Shown piece by piece: positions 1 to 10,558 of a stretch of DNA of 64,000 nucleotides. The stretch is from Lasiodiplodia sp. COLG20 (Eukaryota; Ascomycota; Dothideomycetes; Botryosphaeriales; Botryosphaeriaceae), in the NCBI GenBank assembly GCA_009801085.1, contig VNWV01000006.1, forward strand, positions 1,054,001-1,118,000, read 5' to 3'. Numbering within the stretch: the first letter of the stretch is position 1; each line of letters opens with the position of its first letter. The translations under genes were made by a program, and so were the position numbers. Under the pieces are notes generated by a model. It ran no database searches. It was not told where the DNA came from and worked only from the letters and a program-made list of their open reading frames with translations.

Positions 1-2355
1 CATCTCGGATCACTTGCCCGTCGAAAGAAAAGCTCAACTGTATAGGCAACTCCTCCTGACTGTTCAGCTGACGAGTGACAACATCAGCCGCGCTACTTCG
101 AACGACATCTTCAACGTGTACAACGCTCACACCGAAAACGACGTCGTCGAGGTGGTCGCTGACGTACAAGCTCTGGTCGCCGACTGGATCGCAAAATCGG
201 GAGAATCGTGGTCTGGAGATGATGGTTCCGAGCACTCCTTCACTCGTGTCGCATGGAACGCTCTCAGGGAATCTTCAAAGGGCATGTCGCCCGAAGCCTT
301 TTACAATGCACGAGCCTACGCTACCACTATTTCTGAGACGATCGAGATACACGGCTGGCCGAGCAAGGAGACCGCGAAGATGGAAGATGACTTGAAGGAG
401 ATTCGAAGGAGTGACGGTAAGAAAAATCGACGTAACTCGAACGGCATGGCCTCCTGACTCCGAACAGATACTTTCCTCATCGCATCATTCCTCTACGGCC
501 ACAGCACCCCGCTGGCATCCCACGGGTCCGCATCCCGCATGTGCAACGAGCTCATCGCACAGTTGACCGGTCACGACATTTCTCGAGACGTGCAAGGGGG
601 TACGCTGACACGAAGCTCACTTGCATCGCGATGGTATCGTACTGACACTTTCGACAGGCCTGAAGCAGCTCGTGTTGCTCAATGTCATCGTAGCCAACCA
701 AGATGGCATCACCGACACCATCGCGAAGCAGCGGCTCATCTTCTTTGTCAAACACTTGAGCGAATGGCTCGAACTTCAAGATGGCGAGGCCATCCCTCTC
801 CCGGTCAGGGCCGAGGTTTACCGCGCCTTCTCGCTGCTTCTCCCGCTCATGAAGGACATCTACGGAGAGCACTGGGAGAGCATTTTGAATTCTCTGATTG
901 CCTTCTGGTCGTCGGCTGGCCACTTCAAAGACCAGGGTCTCGGGTATGAAGAAGCGATTCCGTGCATACACGCATCGCTCAAGCTCTACTCTACACTCAA
1001 GGGCCTGCAGGCCGACGAGGATCCGAACGAAGACTTGGTCGAGATTTGGAAATCGTCGCAGCCTGCAGCGTCCAACGGGCTGATCGAGCTGCTAAAGCAA
1101 TCGGAAGGGTTGGATGATTACAACCACCAGCCTTTGAAGATTGTCAACGAGGTCCTGTCTCGGCAGATCGGTTCGATTTCCGTCGCTCAACTGGAGAATA
1201 CCGAAGAGCTCTTCCCGCTCCTGGTCACCGAGTCCAGCTCGGTGCAGCAGGCGGCGTTCGACATTTTGCATAAGCAAATACCAGCTGCCCAGGAAGAGAT
1301 CTCTATCAACGCTGCGCTCGAGAAGATGACGGCGCAGCTACCTGACGAACTGCTTTCGCTCGTGCTCGAACCTCCCACCAAAGATGTCGTCGGGGGCTGG
1401 GATTTCAGCAGAGCGATGCCGCTCGGCCTTCGCGGCTACCTCTTTAGCTGGTTGCTCATCTTCGATCACTTTGTCAACTCGGTAAGCCGTACGCTTGTTA
1501 GGTCTGACGCCGTACCACTAACACCGTCTCCAGTCGTACAAGGTCAAGACGGACTACATCGAGCACCTGCAGAAGGAAGGCCACGTGCCGCAGCTCCTTG
1601 ACTTTCTGGCTGAGTTCCTGGGCCACACCAAGGGCAAGCCTGTTGACATTTCCAAATTAGACATTACGCAATACGACCCGCACGCGGCGGACACCCCTCT
1701 GACCGACGCCCACTATCTCACCGCGCATCTCTACTTCCTCACACTCCAGCATCTGCCCTCGCTCGCCAAGTCGTGGTGGATCGACTGCAAGTCGCGTCAA
1801 ACGGTGCTAGCCGTCGAGAGTTGGACAGAGCGCTTCGTCTCGCCGTCCATCGTCACGGCAGCGCTCACGGCAGTTAGCGAGTGGGCCAACAGCGCCGACA
1901 ACGCTGCATCGGACGAGGCGCTGACGGTCAAGGTCAACCAGCGCGGCAAGGAGATTACCGCCGGGTACGAGGTTGACGAGCAGTTCATGACCATCGTTAT
2001 CCGGCTGCCTCCCACCTACCCCCTCGCGCCCGTTCTCGTTGAGGGCGTCAACCGTGTCGCCGTATCTGAGCAGAAGTGGCAGGCCTGGCTGCGCAACTGC
2101 CAGGGCGTCGTGACCTTCTCGAACGGCAATTTGGTCGACGGGTTGATCTCGTGGAGGAGGAACGTTGTCGGCGCGCTCAAGGGGCAGACGGAGTGCGCGA
2201 TTTGCTACAGCATCATCAGCGCTGACAAGCAGCTGCCGAGCAAGAGGTGCTCGACATGCAAGAACTTGTTCCACACGAGCTGCTTGTACAAGTGGTTCAA
2301 GAGCAGCAATGGAAGCAGCTGTCCGTTGTGCAGGAATCCTTTCAATTACGGTTGA
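1..2355 (+). CDS. RKR1/LTN1: E3 ubiquitin ligase listerin, C-terminal part (5' end outside window)
   Basis: Listerin is the RING E3 ligase of the ribosome quality control complex; it ubiquitinates nascent chains on stalled 60S subunits. Exons are 1-416, 468-599, 658-1481 and 1534-2355. All three introns have GT..AG ends and phases agree, giving about 730 residues of a family usually near 1600 long. The C-terminus shows an RWD-like segment (about 1930-2190) followed by a variant RING: CAIC near 2197, then paired cysteines, a histidine and a final CPLC near 2320, with the stop at 2353-2355. Upstream sequence is helical HEAT/ARM-like, as in the family. The start lies left of the window. The RING plus its position at the extreme C-terminus makes the assignment firm; the intron 600-657 donor (gtacgc) is the least certain boundary. 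Confidence 0.93.
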
Positions 2356-2606
2356 GCGTTTCTGGGTGCGGAAATGGGAAATGGGTGGGGGTGGAGTTGA
2401 AGTATATCCCTGGCATTTAGATATCAGGTGTGATGCCGTGAAAAAAGTGCGATGCTTAAATGTACAAAAGAATGGCCAGTTGGATTGGATATCTGAAAGG
2501 CTACAGTCCGTTGTGTTGGAGTCATTTTGGGAAGGTAGATAACTTTGTGCATCGCATCGATCCAGTCATCGTTGTTGTGTACAAATTTAGTCGCATCAAT
2601 GAAGAT
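2356..2606. other. 3' flank of listerin
   Basis: Non-coding stretch between the listerin stop and the inserted element. No gene is supported. It ends with the left copy of the 8-bp target duplication (ATGAAGAT, 2599-2606). Confidence 0.6.
2599..2606. repeat. Left target-site duplication of the MITE
   Basis: ATGAAGAT, identical to the copy immediately right of the element at 3031-3038. Two perfect copies suggest a fairly recent insertion (inference). Confidence 0.85.
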
Positions 2607-3030
2607 GGCACCTATAAATTTGACCCCCCCAAACCGATAATTGACCCCCCCGATCCGATCGTTTACCCCCCCTTCTCAAACCCACCCAATTTCGCTACGA
2701 GACCTGTAGCGCTACTTCTAGAAATTTTCTAAATGTCTCCATATATCTTTTTCTCTAGTTCTACGAAGATGTACTATAATACGACTACTATATATCGCGC
2801 CGTGTTAGTAAAAGCGTTTGTTACCGTATTTTAGTACTTCTCGCCTAAGGCGGTCCGTGTGGTGACTACGGTGGCTGTAGTGGCTATGGTGGTAGTAGCG
2901 GCGGCGGTGGTGATAATGGTGGTGATGATGATGGTGGTGGTAATAATTAGTATATGAAGATAAGGTGAAAATCTCGTAGGGGGGTCAACGATCGGATCGG
3001 GGGGGGGGGGGGGGCAAATTTATAGGTACC
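2607..3030. mobile_element. MITE-like non-autonomous DNA transposon, 424 bp, with TIRs and 8-bp TSD
   Basis: The ends are inverted repeats: the left end (from 2607) and the reverse complement of the right end (ending 3030) both read GGYACCTATAAATTTG, differing at one base. The direct repeat ATGAAGAT flanks both sides (2599-2606 and 3031-3038), an 8-bp target-site duplication. Inside each terminal repeat lies a C-rich stretch and a second inverted motif, CCCCCCGATCCGATCGTT on the left (2646-2663) and its complement on the right (2987-3004), so each arm is about 55-65 bp. The centre is AT-rich with a (GGT/GAT)n-like patch at 2870-2948. No transposase fits in 424 bp. Eight-bp duplications are typical of hAT and of some other fungal superfamilies, so the superfamily is left open. 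Confidence 0.85.
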
Positions 3031-3038
3031 ATGAAGAT
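3031..3038. repeat. Right target-site duplication of the MITE
   Basis: ATGAAGAT directly after the right terminal repeat; matches 2599-2606 exactly. Confidence 0.85.
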
Positions 3039-3124
3039 TTAGATCAAACGAATAAAATTAAAACTATGCTCATATCATTACGGCAGTAGCGAAACTTCTG
3101 ACGCTGATGCTAAACCGATCACCC

Positions 3125-4847
3125 CTACATGCGTGAAAACAGATACTGACGCCACAGCCATCTGATACACTCCACCAGTAGTGTGATTCCAAGTAATGCA
3201 AAGAAGACTGAAAGTCCGACCCTTACCGACGATGCTACCTCGCCTACAGTCCATAAAAGAGCTATGGGCATTGCACTCGTCAATGCGAGGATAGAAAGTC
3301 GAACGCTCAGTCCAAAGATCCTTGGACGCCTCGAGCCGTAGTAGCTTGAGATCTTTTTGCACACCACATGAAGCGCTAATCCCACAAAAGACATTGTCGG
3401 TATAGGTTCTGGTGGAGAAAGAGACAATTTCCTCCGTGCCCACGGCATGATTCGATCCCTGGTCCAGTGGACCAGTCGACTTCGTACGAGCAATCTGACA
3501 GCATATGATCCCAAGACGCATCCTGCGGCGGTGTAGGCCCAGGTGCTCAGCTCGACGTTTTCAAATTCCTGTTGCACTACTTTAGCTAAACGTCGAGCCC
3601 GCCTGCGGAGCTCCTTACCTCTACTTGCATTCCAAAAAGCGTTGCGGAAAAGGCCAAAGGGACGAAGAAAAAGGCGAGCTCCGTCAACTTTGTGATTGAT
3701 TCAGACTCTTGAAGTTGTTTCTCGCTTTCGGCGATCTGCTTTTGGCTTACAAGCATTGACATGTTGCTCACAAGTAGGTTCGATACTTCAATCACGTCTT
3801 CTTTGCAGGCTTCAACGTCCCTTAGAAGGCTCTGAAAATCATTGTAGATGGCTCTCATCTCCTCCGAGTCAAAGTCTGGGTTGTGGTACGATCCATGAAG
3901 CCTGTAGAATGACCAAGTAGATGCCGTCGAAATTTTCCGGATAACTTCGATTGTATGCTTGGTCCGATGAAGCATTTCCCGAATGGCTTGACGAGAATTG
4001 CCAATGATGCGTTTCCATTCGTCATGGTGTTGCTGTGGTAAGTTTCTGCTGGAGGCGTGTACCCTGATCTCATTTATTTTGAGTTCCAGGAGGTTCAGCA
4101 TCATAAGACTGTCCTTGAATATTGTCTTCATAAGCGTTGAGAGCACATTTCTCTTGATATTTTCTTGAGATGCCGAACCGCCCTTCAAGGAATACATCAT
4201 TTGCTTCATGATACCAGAAGTGGGTAGAAAGTGAAGGCTTAGCCTCTCTTCTCCAGCTTTCTTTGGGTGAGGATCCGATCAGCACCTCCTGGCCTCTTCA
4301 GCAAGAGTAACCTGGTCGTATCGAGCATATGCATCGGCCACAGTGTTGACTGCCTCTGGACTATGATCGAGCTGTACAAAGACTGCTCAGAGGCTGGTTA
4401 GCTGGAGTTTAGCAAGAAGGTTCTTCAGACATGACTGTCGGGTTTCGTCGAACTTGGCGAGAACGTACGGGTTTCGGGCGATTCTTGTTCTCTTGCGCGC
4501 AAGAACAGCGATGCTCGTTCCTCCCAGGTAGCTAACCCATGCATGAATCCAGCCCCCGTAAAGCGAGACGGGTTCCACGTTTCCAGAAACCCGTACGATC
4601 TCAGCCGTCGCCAAGAGGGATCGATGACTGTTGCGGGACTTGTATACACTGGTCTCAGCCACCGCAGTGTCGCATGGTCCTTGGACCAAAGTCCGGTCAT
4701 CCACGCTCGCATTTCGTCAAAGCTTTGGGCAGAATGTTCGGCAAAAAACTCAGGATGGACAAGGTAGCGGCTTCCTAGAGTGTTCACTTGAGTTGATGTG
4801 TATGGAGGTTCCGCCAGTATGACGCGATAAGTGCCGGAGACTAGCTA
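3125..4847 (-). CDS. CorA-like Mg2+ transporter family protein, 5' end unresolved, possibly decaying
   Basis: Reading right to left, the frame gives a segment containing HPEFFAEH (about 4760-4740), a helical middle, then ending LAFFFVPLAFSATLFGMQV near 3625-3680, a motif I associate with fungal CorA-like proteins, and further hydrophobic stretches before the stop at 3125-3127. Proposed introns are 3569-3618 (50 nt) and 4372-4430 (59 nt, branch gctaacc), both phase-correct. A TGA at 4279-4281 interrupts the frame; it disappears if 4261-4311 is a 51-nt intron, but that donor (gttact) is weak. No ATG occurs in the frame between the TAG near 4850 and the first conserved residues, nor anywhere back to the Ppm1 stop. 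So the gene is either missing its first exon in this model or is 5'-truncated. CorA-like fungal proteins are often dispensable and species-variable. Confidence 0.55.
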
Positions 4848-4988
4848 CTCTGCTGTCGTGATGATTAGCTTAGATTTTAGAATCTAGTATTTAGTCTAGG
4901 CGAGCTGTGTTTGGGTGCTCGCGATGATTTCGGGACCGATTTCGAGCAGTCTTAATTCCCGAGGATGTGTCAAAGGAGGATTGATAAA

Positions 4989-6170
4989 CTATTCAGGTTT
5001 CATTTCCTGGGCCCTCAGCTGCTCCCAAGCGGTACCAAACACAGCATCCTCACCATCTCTCCAACCCCAAGCGACGCAATAGTGCGCAGCCAGGAGGTTC
5101 CACTCCTCTTCTTCATCCAAATCGTCCGTTCCTCTCCGTTCATCGTTCAGGCCCGGCACCGTCTTGTTGAGCCAGTTCTCCCAGATGAACTTGACCTCGG
5201 CCGCAGCCTGACCGCTGACGAAGCCGTAGCGCTTCAAGCGGTCGCACTGGCGGAACAGGGAAGAATACTTTTTCAGCGTCTGCAGCACTATGCCGCGTCT
5301 TGCTAGGTTCGATATCATCACTTGACCAAAAGAATCATCGGGCTTGATAGGCTCGTACAGGACGAGCGAGACTGATGTCGGGGCTGGAATCAGCTTCGAG
5401 ACGAGGTTGGCAACGATGTTGTCGGCTTCATCCGGGGCCAGGTAGATGAGGCAGCACTCAGAGAGGATGAGGGTAGGCGTCGTCGGCGATAGGTTTGGCA
5501 GCTCCGGGAGCGATGTGGACGACGCCAAGGAGCGAAGGTCGAGTGGATGGATGTTGTAGATGGGGGAGTGGAGCGAGGTAAGGTCCTCAGATATGCTGAG
5601 TTCAGAGGGCTTTGGAAGGTGCGAGGTGATGACGGAGAGAAGGGTGGGTGTGCGTTTGATGGCGGCAATCTTGTGCCTCGTGTTGACTGGGAAATCGATT
5701 TCGTGGTACATCAAAGGGACGGAGGCGCGCGTGGAGAGGATCCGGAAGAGCCGCGTATCGCTTCCAGCGCCCAGCGACACAATCTGCTTGGGCTGGTCGG
5801 GCTCGACGGCGAGGAAGTGCTCGACGAGCCGATCGATAGCCACGGTCCGCACATAAGTGCCTGCAAGCAGATTAGGCGACTGAACGGGCGGATGAAGACG
5901 ATGTCTTTATTTACCCCTGTTGATGATGGGAAATCGCCTCTGCACTTCCTCGGTGACGAAGTCCTTTACGAACGGGTCGCTGAGATATCCCGCTTCCACG
6001 GCACTCACCCGCGACCCCAAGGCGTCGCCGTCGGTCTGCTGGACGATGCTGTCCTGAGACTCGGCGCCACGCGCCGTCGGGCCATGGCGAAGCCCTCTTC
6101 CGCGCCCGCGCGAGCCGCCACGTCCCGACCGCAGCGAGTCGAGCAAATTCGGGATCTGCGGGGCGGACAT
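4989..6170 (-). CDS. PPM1: Leucine carboxyl methyltransferase 1 (PP2A methyltransferase)
   Basis: This enzyme transfers a methyl group from SAM to the C-terminal leucine of the PP2A catalytic subunit, which controls holoenzyme assembly. Exons are 5915-6170 and 4989-5860 with a 54-nt intron; the product is 375 residues, close to the family's usual length. The junction reads INRG/TYVRT, a conserved family stretch. The SAM-binding motif SLGAGSDTR lies at about residues 114-122, and SECCLIYL and [11 protein letters not shown] follow further on, as expected. The start at 6168-6170 begins [12 protein letters not shown] with an arginine/glycine-rich N-terminus. It is divergent from RPB5, with only 152 bp between start codons. 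Confidence 0.93.
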
Positions 6171-6322
6171 TTTTCTTGGTGTCGGCGTCGTGTTTGGCGG
6201 TGGCGCGGGGAGGGCAAGGCAGCGGCAGATCCAAAGGCGGTGAGGCGCGGCTTTGGCTTTCGATTTCTCTTCCTCCAAACCTTCACCACCGCCGCAACAC
6301 CCTCACACGCCCACCCCGAACC
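6171..6322. promoter_or_regulatory. Bidirectional promoter region PPM1/RPB5
   Basis: The start codons of two divergent genes are 152 bp apart (6170 on minus, 6323 on plus), so both core promoters must share this interval or reach into the neighbouring gene. The right part is CT-rich (6275-6300) ahead of RPB5. No clear TATA box is seen. Promoter function is inferred from geometry. Confidence 0.6.
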
Positions 6323-7110
6323 ATGGACGACGGCAGGAACACTGAGGCCGAGCGCGAGGCTTCCCGCCTCTGGCGTGCATGGCGCACCGCCCACGAGATG
6401 GTCGCCGACAGGGTGCGCTCCATCCTGCCATCCTACCTCCTCCGCTAACGTGCTGCCGGGCAGGGCTATGTTATCGCCGAGTCCGAGTACAAGCTCACCC
6501 TGGACGAGTTCCGCCAGCGCTTCGGCGACCCCACCGGCTACGTTGAGTACGTCGACCTGCGCATCCTCCTCCGCCCAGGCAGCCGGTTAACCTGACCTAC
6601 AGCCGCAAGCAGCTCGCCTTCTCCGCCGGCCCCAGCGACGACATGAAGCGCAAGCACTACAACCCTCGCAAGCCCAATGAAACCATCGGCAACATCTGGA
6701 TCGAATTCAACGGCGACCAGAACATCGGCGTCAAGCAGCTGCGCAACTTCGGCCACACGCTCAACGAGAACCAGTTCAGCTCCGGCATCTTCATCACCGC
6801 CGTCCCCGTCACCGGCGCCGCCCAGAAGATCATCCCCTCCCTGCACCCGCTCATCATGGAGATCTTCATGGAGCAAGACCTCCTCGTCAACATCACCCAC
6901 CACGAGCTCGTCCCCAAGCACGTCTTGCTCAGCGCCGAGGAAAAGGCTGCGCTCCTGCAACGCTACCGCTTGAAGGAGAGCCAGCTGCCGCGTATCCAGC
7001 AGGGCGACCCGGTCGCGAGGTACCTGGGTCTGAGGAGAGGCCAGGTCGTCAAGATCATCAGGAAGTCGGAGACGGCGGGCAGGTACGCAAGTTACAGATG
7101 GGTCATCTAA
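6323..7110 (+). CDS. RPB5: DNA-directed RNA polymerases I, II and III subunit RPABC1 (Rpb5)
   Basis: Shared subunit of all three nuclear RNA polymerases. Exons are 6323-6412, 6464-6546 and 6603-7110, giving 226 residues (yeast Rpb5 is 215). The N-terminal part carries the jaw-domain pattern beginning SRLWRAWRTAHEMV; the C-terminal assembly domain contains HELVPKHVLLS and ends with GDPVARYLGLRRGQVVKIIR followed by SYRWVI, a nearly invariant eukaryotic/archaeal RPB5/RpoH signature. Both introns have clear GT..AG ends and the first has a gctaac branch site. Confidence 0.96.
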
Positions 7111-8194
7111 AGAAGCGAGCGCGGCTGGCGTTTGGGGAGGGCTTAATTCTCAACATTTTCTTTGTCTCTGAATACGCATCACACTGGGTAAGGCTGGTGC
7201 ACAGGAGTTTTTACGGGAAAGACTGGGTGAGAAGACCGCTGTCATTCAGAGAACTGGTTGGCATAGATGGCGGTCCGCCGAGGACCATGGATTGGCCTCG
7301 TAACCCCGACAAAACATAAAAAGGAGCGTTTGATACACCATTTTTGTTCTTTGTGCTGTGTTCTTGCAGCATTGTTTGAGCTCAAAGGACCACCAACTCT
7401 GACTGCAGAATCCAATGCCCAAAGACGCCTTCATGACCAGTGGCGGCCGGCTTGCTCGGATCAACCATGCATATGTGTAGCCGGCCGTGGGTGAAAGACG
7501 AAACACTTAACGTTCACACTGCCCATGGACGCCAATGCAAGCCTTGTCTCGGGAGGGATGATCTTAAAAGAAAACTATTTATCGAAGTACGAAGAGTCGC
7601 ACATTGTAATAGAACCGTTGAACTAATCCCACCTCTGAATGTGCACAGTCCCTGCTCTGTCGATCCATTTAACTCCAACAGTTGGGCGTGGTCCGGAAAA
7701 GTAGCGCTAGACCAAACTAGGCTCGATCAGGCAAAAATGATACAGCGCTCGTAACAGCAGCATTCGGCGAGCCTGGACTCTTTCTTGAACCCGGGGCAAG
7801 TAGCACGGAGGGAGTCCAACGGTCATTGTTGGACTGTGGCGCATTTGGGGCGCATTTGGGACGCGGGCAAATGGGGAAGTTCAATCCCATCTGCGGCAGC
7901 TGACTCCGCCCACGCATGCATTTATCCGACAGTCTAAGACCGCCAAGGAGCGTCTTCACAACCTCGATTGTGTACCTGCATGGCGTCTTGTTCCGACTTC
8001 GGAAATGCGTTTCCCGAGGCGATGCCGACACGACGATGCCGGTCCCCGCAGGGCGTTGCGGCAGTCTGACGCCATCCCGCTCTTGCGTCGGCCGTCGGTC
8101 AATTAATGTTTCTGACCAAACTCCAAGACAATCTGTCGATACCAGACCCCACCTATTCAAGACAAGCTCACCGTCTCCCTTGCATCCGGTAACA
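7111..8194. other. Intergenic region RPB5 - PRX1
   Basis: About 1.1 kb with no supported gene. It contains two tandem copies of an 11-bp unit GGCGCATTTGG at 7838-7859, some 340 bp upstream of the peroxiredoxin start. No TATA box or tRNA was recognised. Confidence 0.5.
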
Positions 8195-9195
8195 ATGGCT
8201 TCCTACCTTGGTCGCGCAGCTCCCCGCGCCTTCAACGCCTCTCTCCGTGCCACCGCTCGCCCGGCGCTGCGCTCCTCCGTCAACGTGCAGCGCCCCGCTG
8301 CTCCCCTCTTCCGCCGCTTCCTGCAGGTGCCCGCCGAGCAACCGCGCCTGCGCCTGGGCTCCCTCGGTACGGAGCGATACACATCCGCCCAATTGAGGTA
8401 AAGGTGCATTGTGCTGACGCATCATTGTCCAACCCAGCTCCCAACTTCACGGCCAAGACGACACAGGGCGAGATCGACTTCCACAAATGGATCGGTGACA
8501 GCTGGGCGATCCTGTTCTCGCACCCGGCCGACTTCACGCCCGTCTGCACGACGGAGCTGGGCGCCTTCGCCAAGCACAAGCCTGAGTTCGAGAAGCGCAA
8601 TGTCAAGATGATCGGTCTTGTAAGCACCCACCCCGCGCTTCGTCATCAACACGCCCCCACCCCCCCCCCCCCACCCCCCNNNNNNNCCCCCCCCCCCCCC
8701 CCCCCCCTCTTCTGTCATGGCCCGCGATTGCTGACGAGTGCTCGACCGCAGAGCGCCGACGACCTCAAGTCGCACGAGGACTGGGTCGGTGACATCAACG
8801 AGCTCAGCAACACGCAGCTCAGCTTCCCCATCATTGCCGACGCCGACCGCAAGGTCTCCTTCCTCTACGACATGGTCACCGAGGACGACATGCGCGACAT
8901 CCCCACCAAGGGCCTGCCCTTCACCATCCGCTCCGTCTTCGTCATCGACCCGGCCAAGAAGATCCGCCTCATGATGATCTACCCGGCCTCGACCGGCCGC
9001 AACAGCGCCGAGGTCCTGCGCGTCATCGACTCGCTGCAGCTCGGCGACAAGAAGGGCGTCGTCACCCCCATCGACTGGAACCAGGGCGAGGATGTCATCG
9101 TCCCCCCCAGCGTCAGCACTGCCGACGCCCAGAAGAAGTTTGGTAATGTCAGGGAGCTCAAGCCGTACCTGCGCTACACCAATGTTGGCAAATAG
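8195..9195 (+). CDS. PRX1: Mitochondrial 1-Cys peroxiredoxin (Prx6/Prx1 class)
   Basis: Thiol peroxidase that reduces hydrogen and lipid peroxides; the 1-Cys fungal form acts in mitochondria. Exons are 8195-8366, 8438-8619 and 8752-9195, giving 265 residues (yeast Prx1 is 261). The first ~50 residues are rich in Arg, Ala and Ser with no acidic residues, a typical matrix-targeting sequence. The peroxidatic cysteine sits in [11 protein letters not shown] at about residue 94, and the long C-terminal domain of the Prx6 class follows ([16 protein letters not shown]). No resolving cysteine of the 2-Cys type is apparent. Intron 2 contains a long poly-C tract with a 7-base N gap, so its true length is unknown; the coding exons are unaffected. 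Confidence 0.94.
8650..8707 (+). repeat. Poly-C tract with assembly gap in PRX1 intron 2
   Basis: Almost uninterrupted C from about 8654 to 8707, broken by one A and by seven N (8680-8686). It lies entirely inside the intron 8620-8751 on the sense strand. The N run shows that the true tract length was not resolved. Confidence 0.9.
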
Positions 9196-9590
9196 ACGCT
9201 GAATGGCCAATCCGGGGTAGACAGAAAGGAAAAAAAAAAAAAAAGGTTAAAGCATGTGCAAAACGCAATTTAGAGGAAAATAGAATGAAATGAGCCTCCA
9301 TCACTCGGATTTGAAAATGTCTTGATTTAGGTCCGTAAGACCATTGTCGTTCACTTTCCTTTACTCCGCTCCGAGCGGGCTTTCTTACACGTAAAAAAGG
9401 TCCCCTCCAACCCTTGCAGGGCGACCTCCACCATCCAACCCGTAGCTTGCTATCCAGCCGTCTGCTCCCTTCCCGCAGATGTGCCTTTTGCTCTGTTATA
9501 CTCGTTTCCCATACCATCATTTACGCGACCCTTGGTCAAAAAGGCCGTCCCTCGCATCGTCGATTGTTCATGTGAGCGTGAACCGCCGGA
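9196..9590. other. Intergenic region between convergent PRX1 and LSM12
   Basis: About 395 bp between the two 3' ends. It holds an A-run near 9230-9245 just after the PRX1 stop; otherwise nothing recognisable. Confidence 0.5.
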
Positions 9591-10558
9591 TCAGCCACCC
9601 TTGCGCGGCGGAATGGGCGTCGCAACTCCGGGCCTGTTCGTTCCCTGCGCATTCCTCTTCTTTGCCAGATAGCCCTCCATGATCCTCTTGATGTGGTCGA
9701 TGTTGCGCTCCTTGCCCTCAGCGGCCTTGAGGTCGCTCACGGTGTACGGCGGGCCCAGCAGGACAGCATCGTTGATGATCATCGTGGTTCCGTGCCAGCG
9801 CATGGGCAGCCTGTGACTGTTAGGAACTCAATGCATTCGTAGTATTATTTTCTTCATCATCGGAAGCGGAAAGATGGAGAGCCGGTCGAGCCGGCGAGCA
9901 GGGGGGTCCCCGGGGAGAGAGAGGGGGGTGGCGGTACGTACGTTCGGTTGAAGGCATCGTAGAGCTCTTGCACCTCCGACGTGACCTCTTTGTTCCTATG
10001 CTCCTCCTTCTCGAGCAGCTTGCGCACGGTCGCCTCCTCGCGCGCCTTCAGCGCGCTCAGATCCAGGGAGGCAATGGTCGGCGTGATGCTCTCGAAGCCG
10101 CCAGGTCCGTCCGCGGCGCCGCCATCCTGGCCGCTGCCGCCGCTGCTCGACAGGAGTTCAAACTTCTGGATGTTGGGGATCGACACGACGTGGTAATTGC
10201 CCGGCTGGGTGGCCAGGCTGGTCGACGGGTTCGGCGGGGCCGGAGCGGTGTTGATGGCGATGGCGTTCAGGACAGGGTCGGCGGCGAAGACGGTGCCCTC
10301 GAGCACATGGTTGGCAACGGTCGTCGTGATCTTGACACTGCGGGGCCGAGATGTGAGCCACGTTGTCGCAGGGCGGCGGGGGGAATGAGGAGCAGAGCGC
10401 ATCCTCTCGGGGAAGCTCCCTCGTGGTGCTGGGCCGAGGCGCTCGACTTACCGCTTGCCTATGACCTTGAACAAGTGCGAGTCATTGAGGATAGACTGGT
10501 CTCCGAGCTTAGGCGTTGCGACCTTCGCGGCAGAAGAGAGGCGCTTGCCGTCTGCCAT
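9591..10558 (-). CDS. LSM12: LSM12 homolog (Sm-like plus AD domain)
   Basis: Lsm12 proteins combine an N-terminal Sm-like fold with an anticodon-binding-related AD domain and associate with ataxin-2/Pbp1 and ribosomes. Exons are 10452-10558, 9942-10337 and 9591-9816, phase-consistent, 242 residues. The Sm-like part contains VLEGTVFAADP and YHVVSIPNIQKFELLS; the AD part contains the helical stretch with KEVTSEVQELYDAFNRT and then RLPMRWHGTTMIIND, DAVLLGPPYTV, typical of the family. The tail is short and basic. The start MADGKRLS at 10556-10558 is the first ATG of the frame. Confidence 0.88.

Noticed and set aside
8620..8751. Continuous frame reading poly-proline through the PRX1 intron and N gap
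   Set aside because: Splicing at gtaagc/gcag restores the exact peroxiredoxin sequence; the proline tract is intronic.
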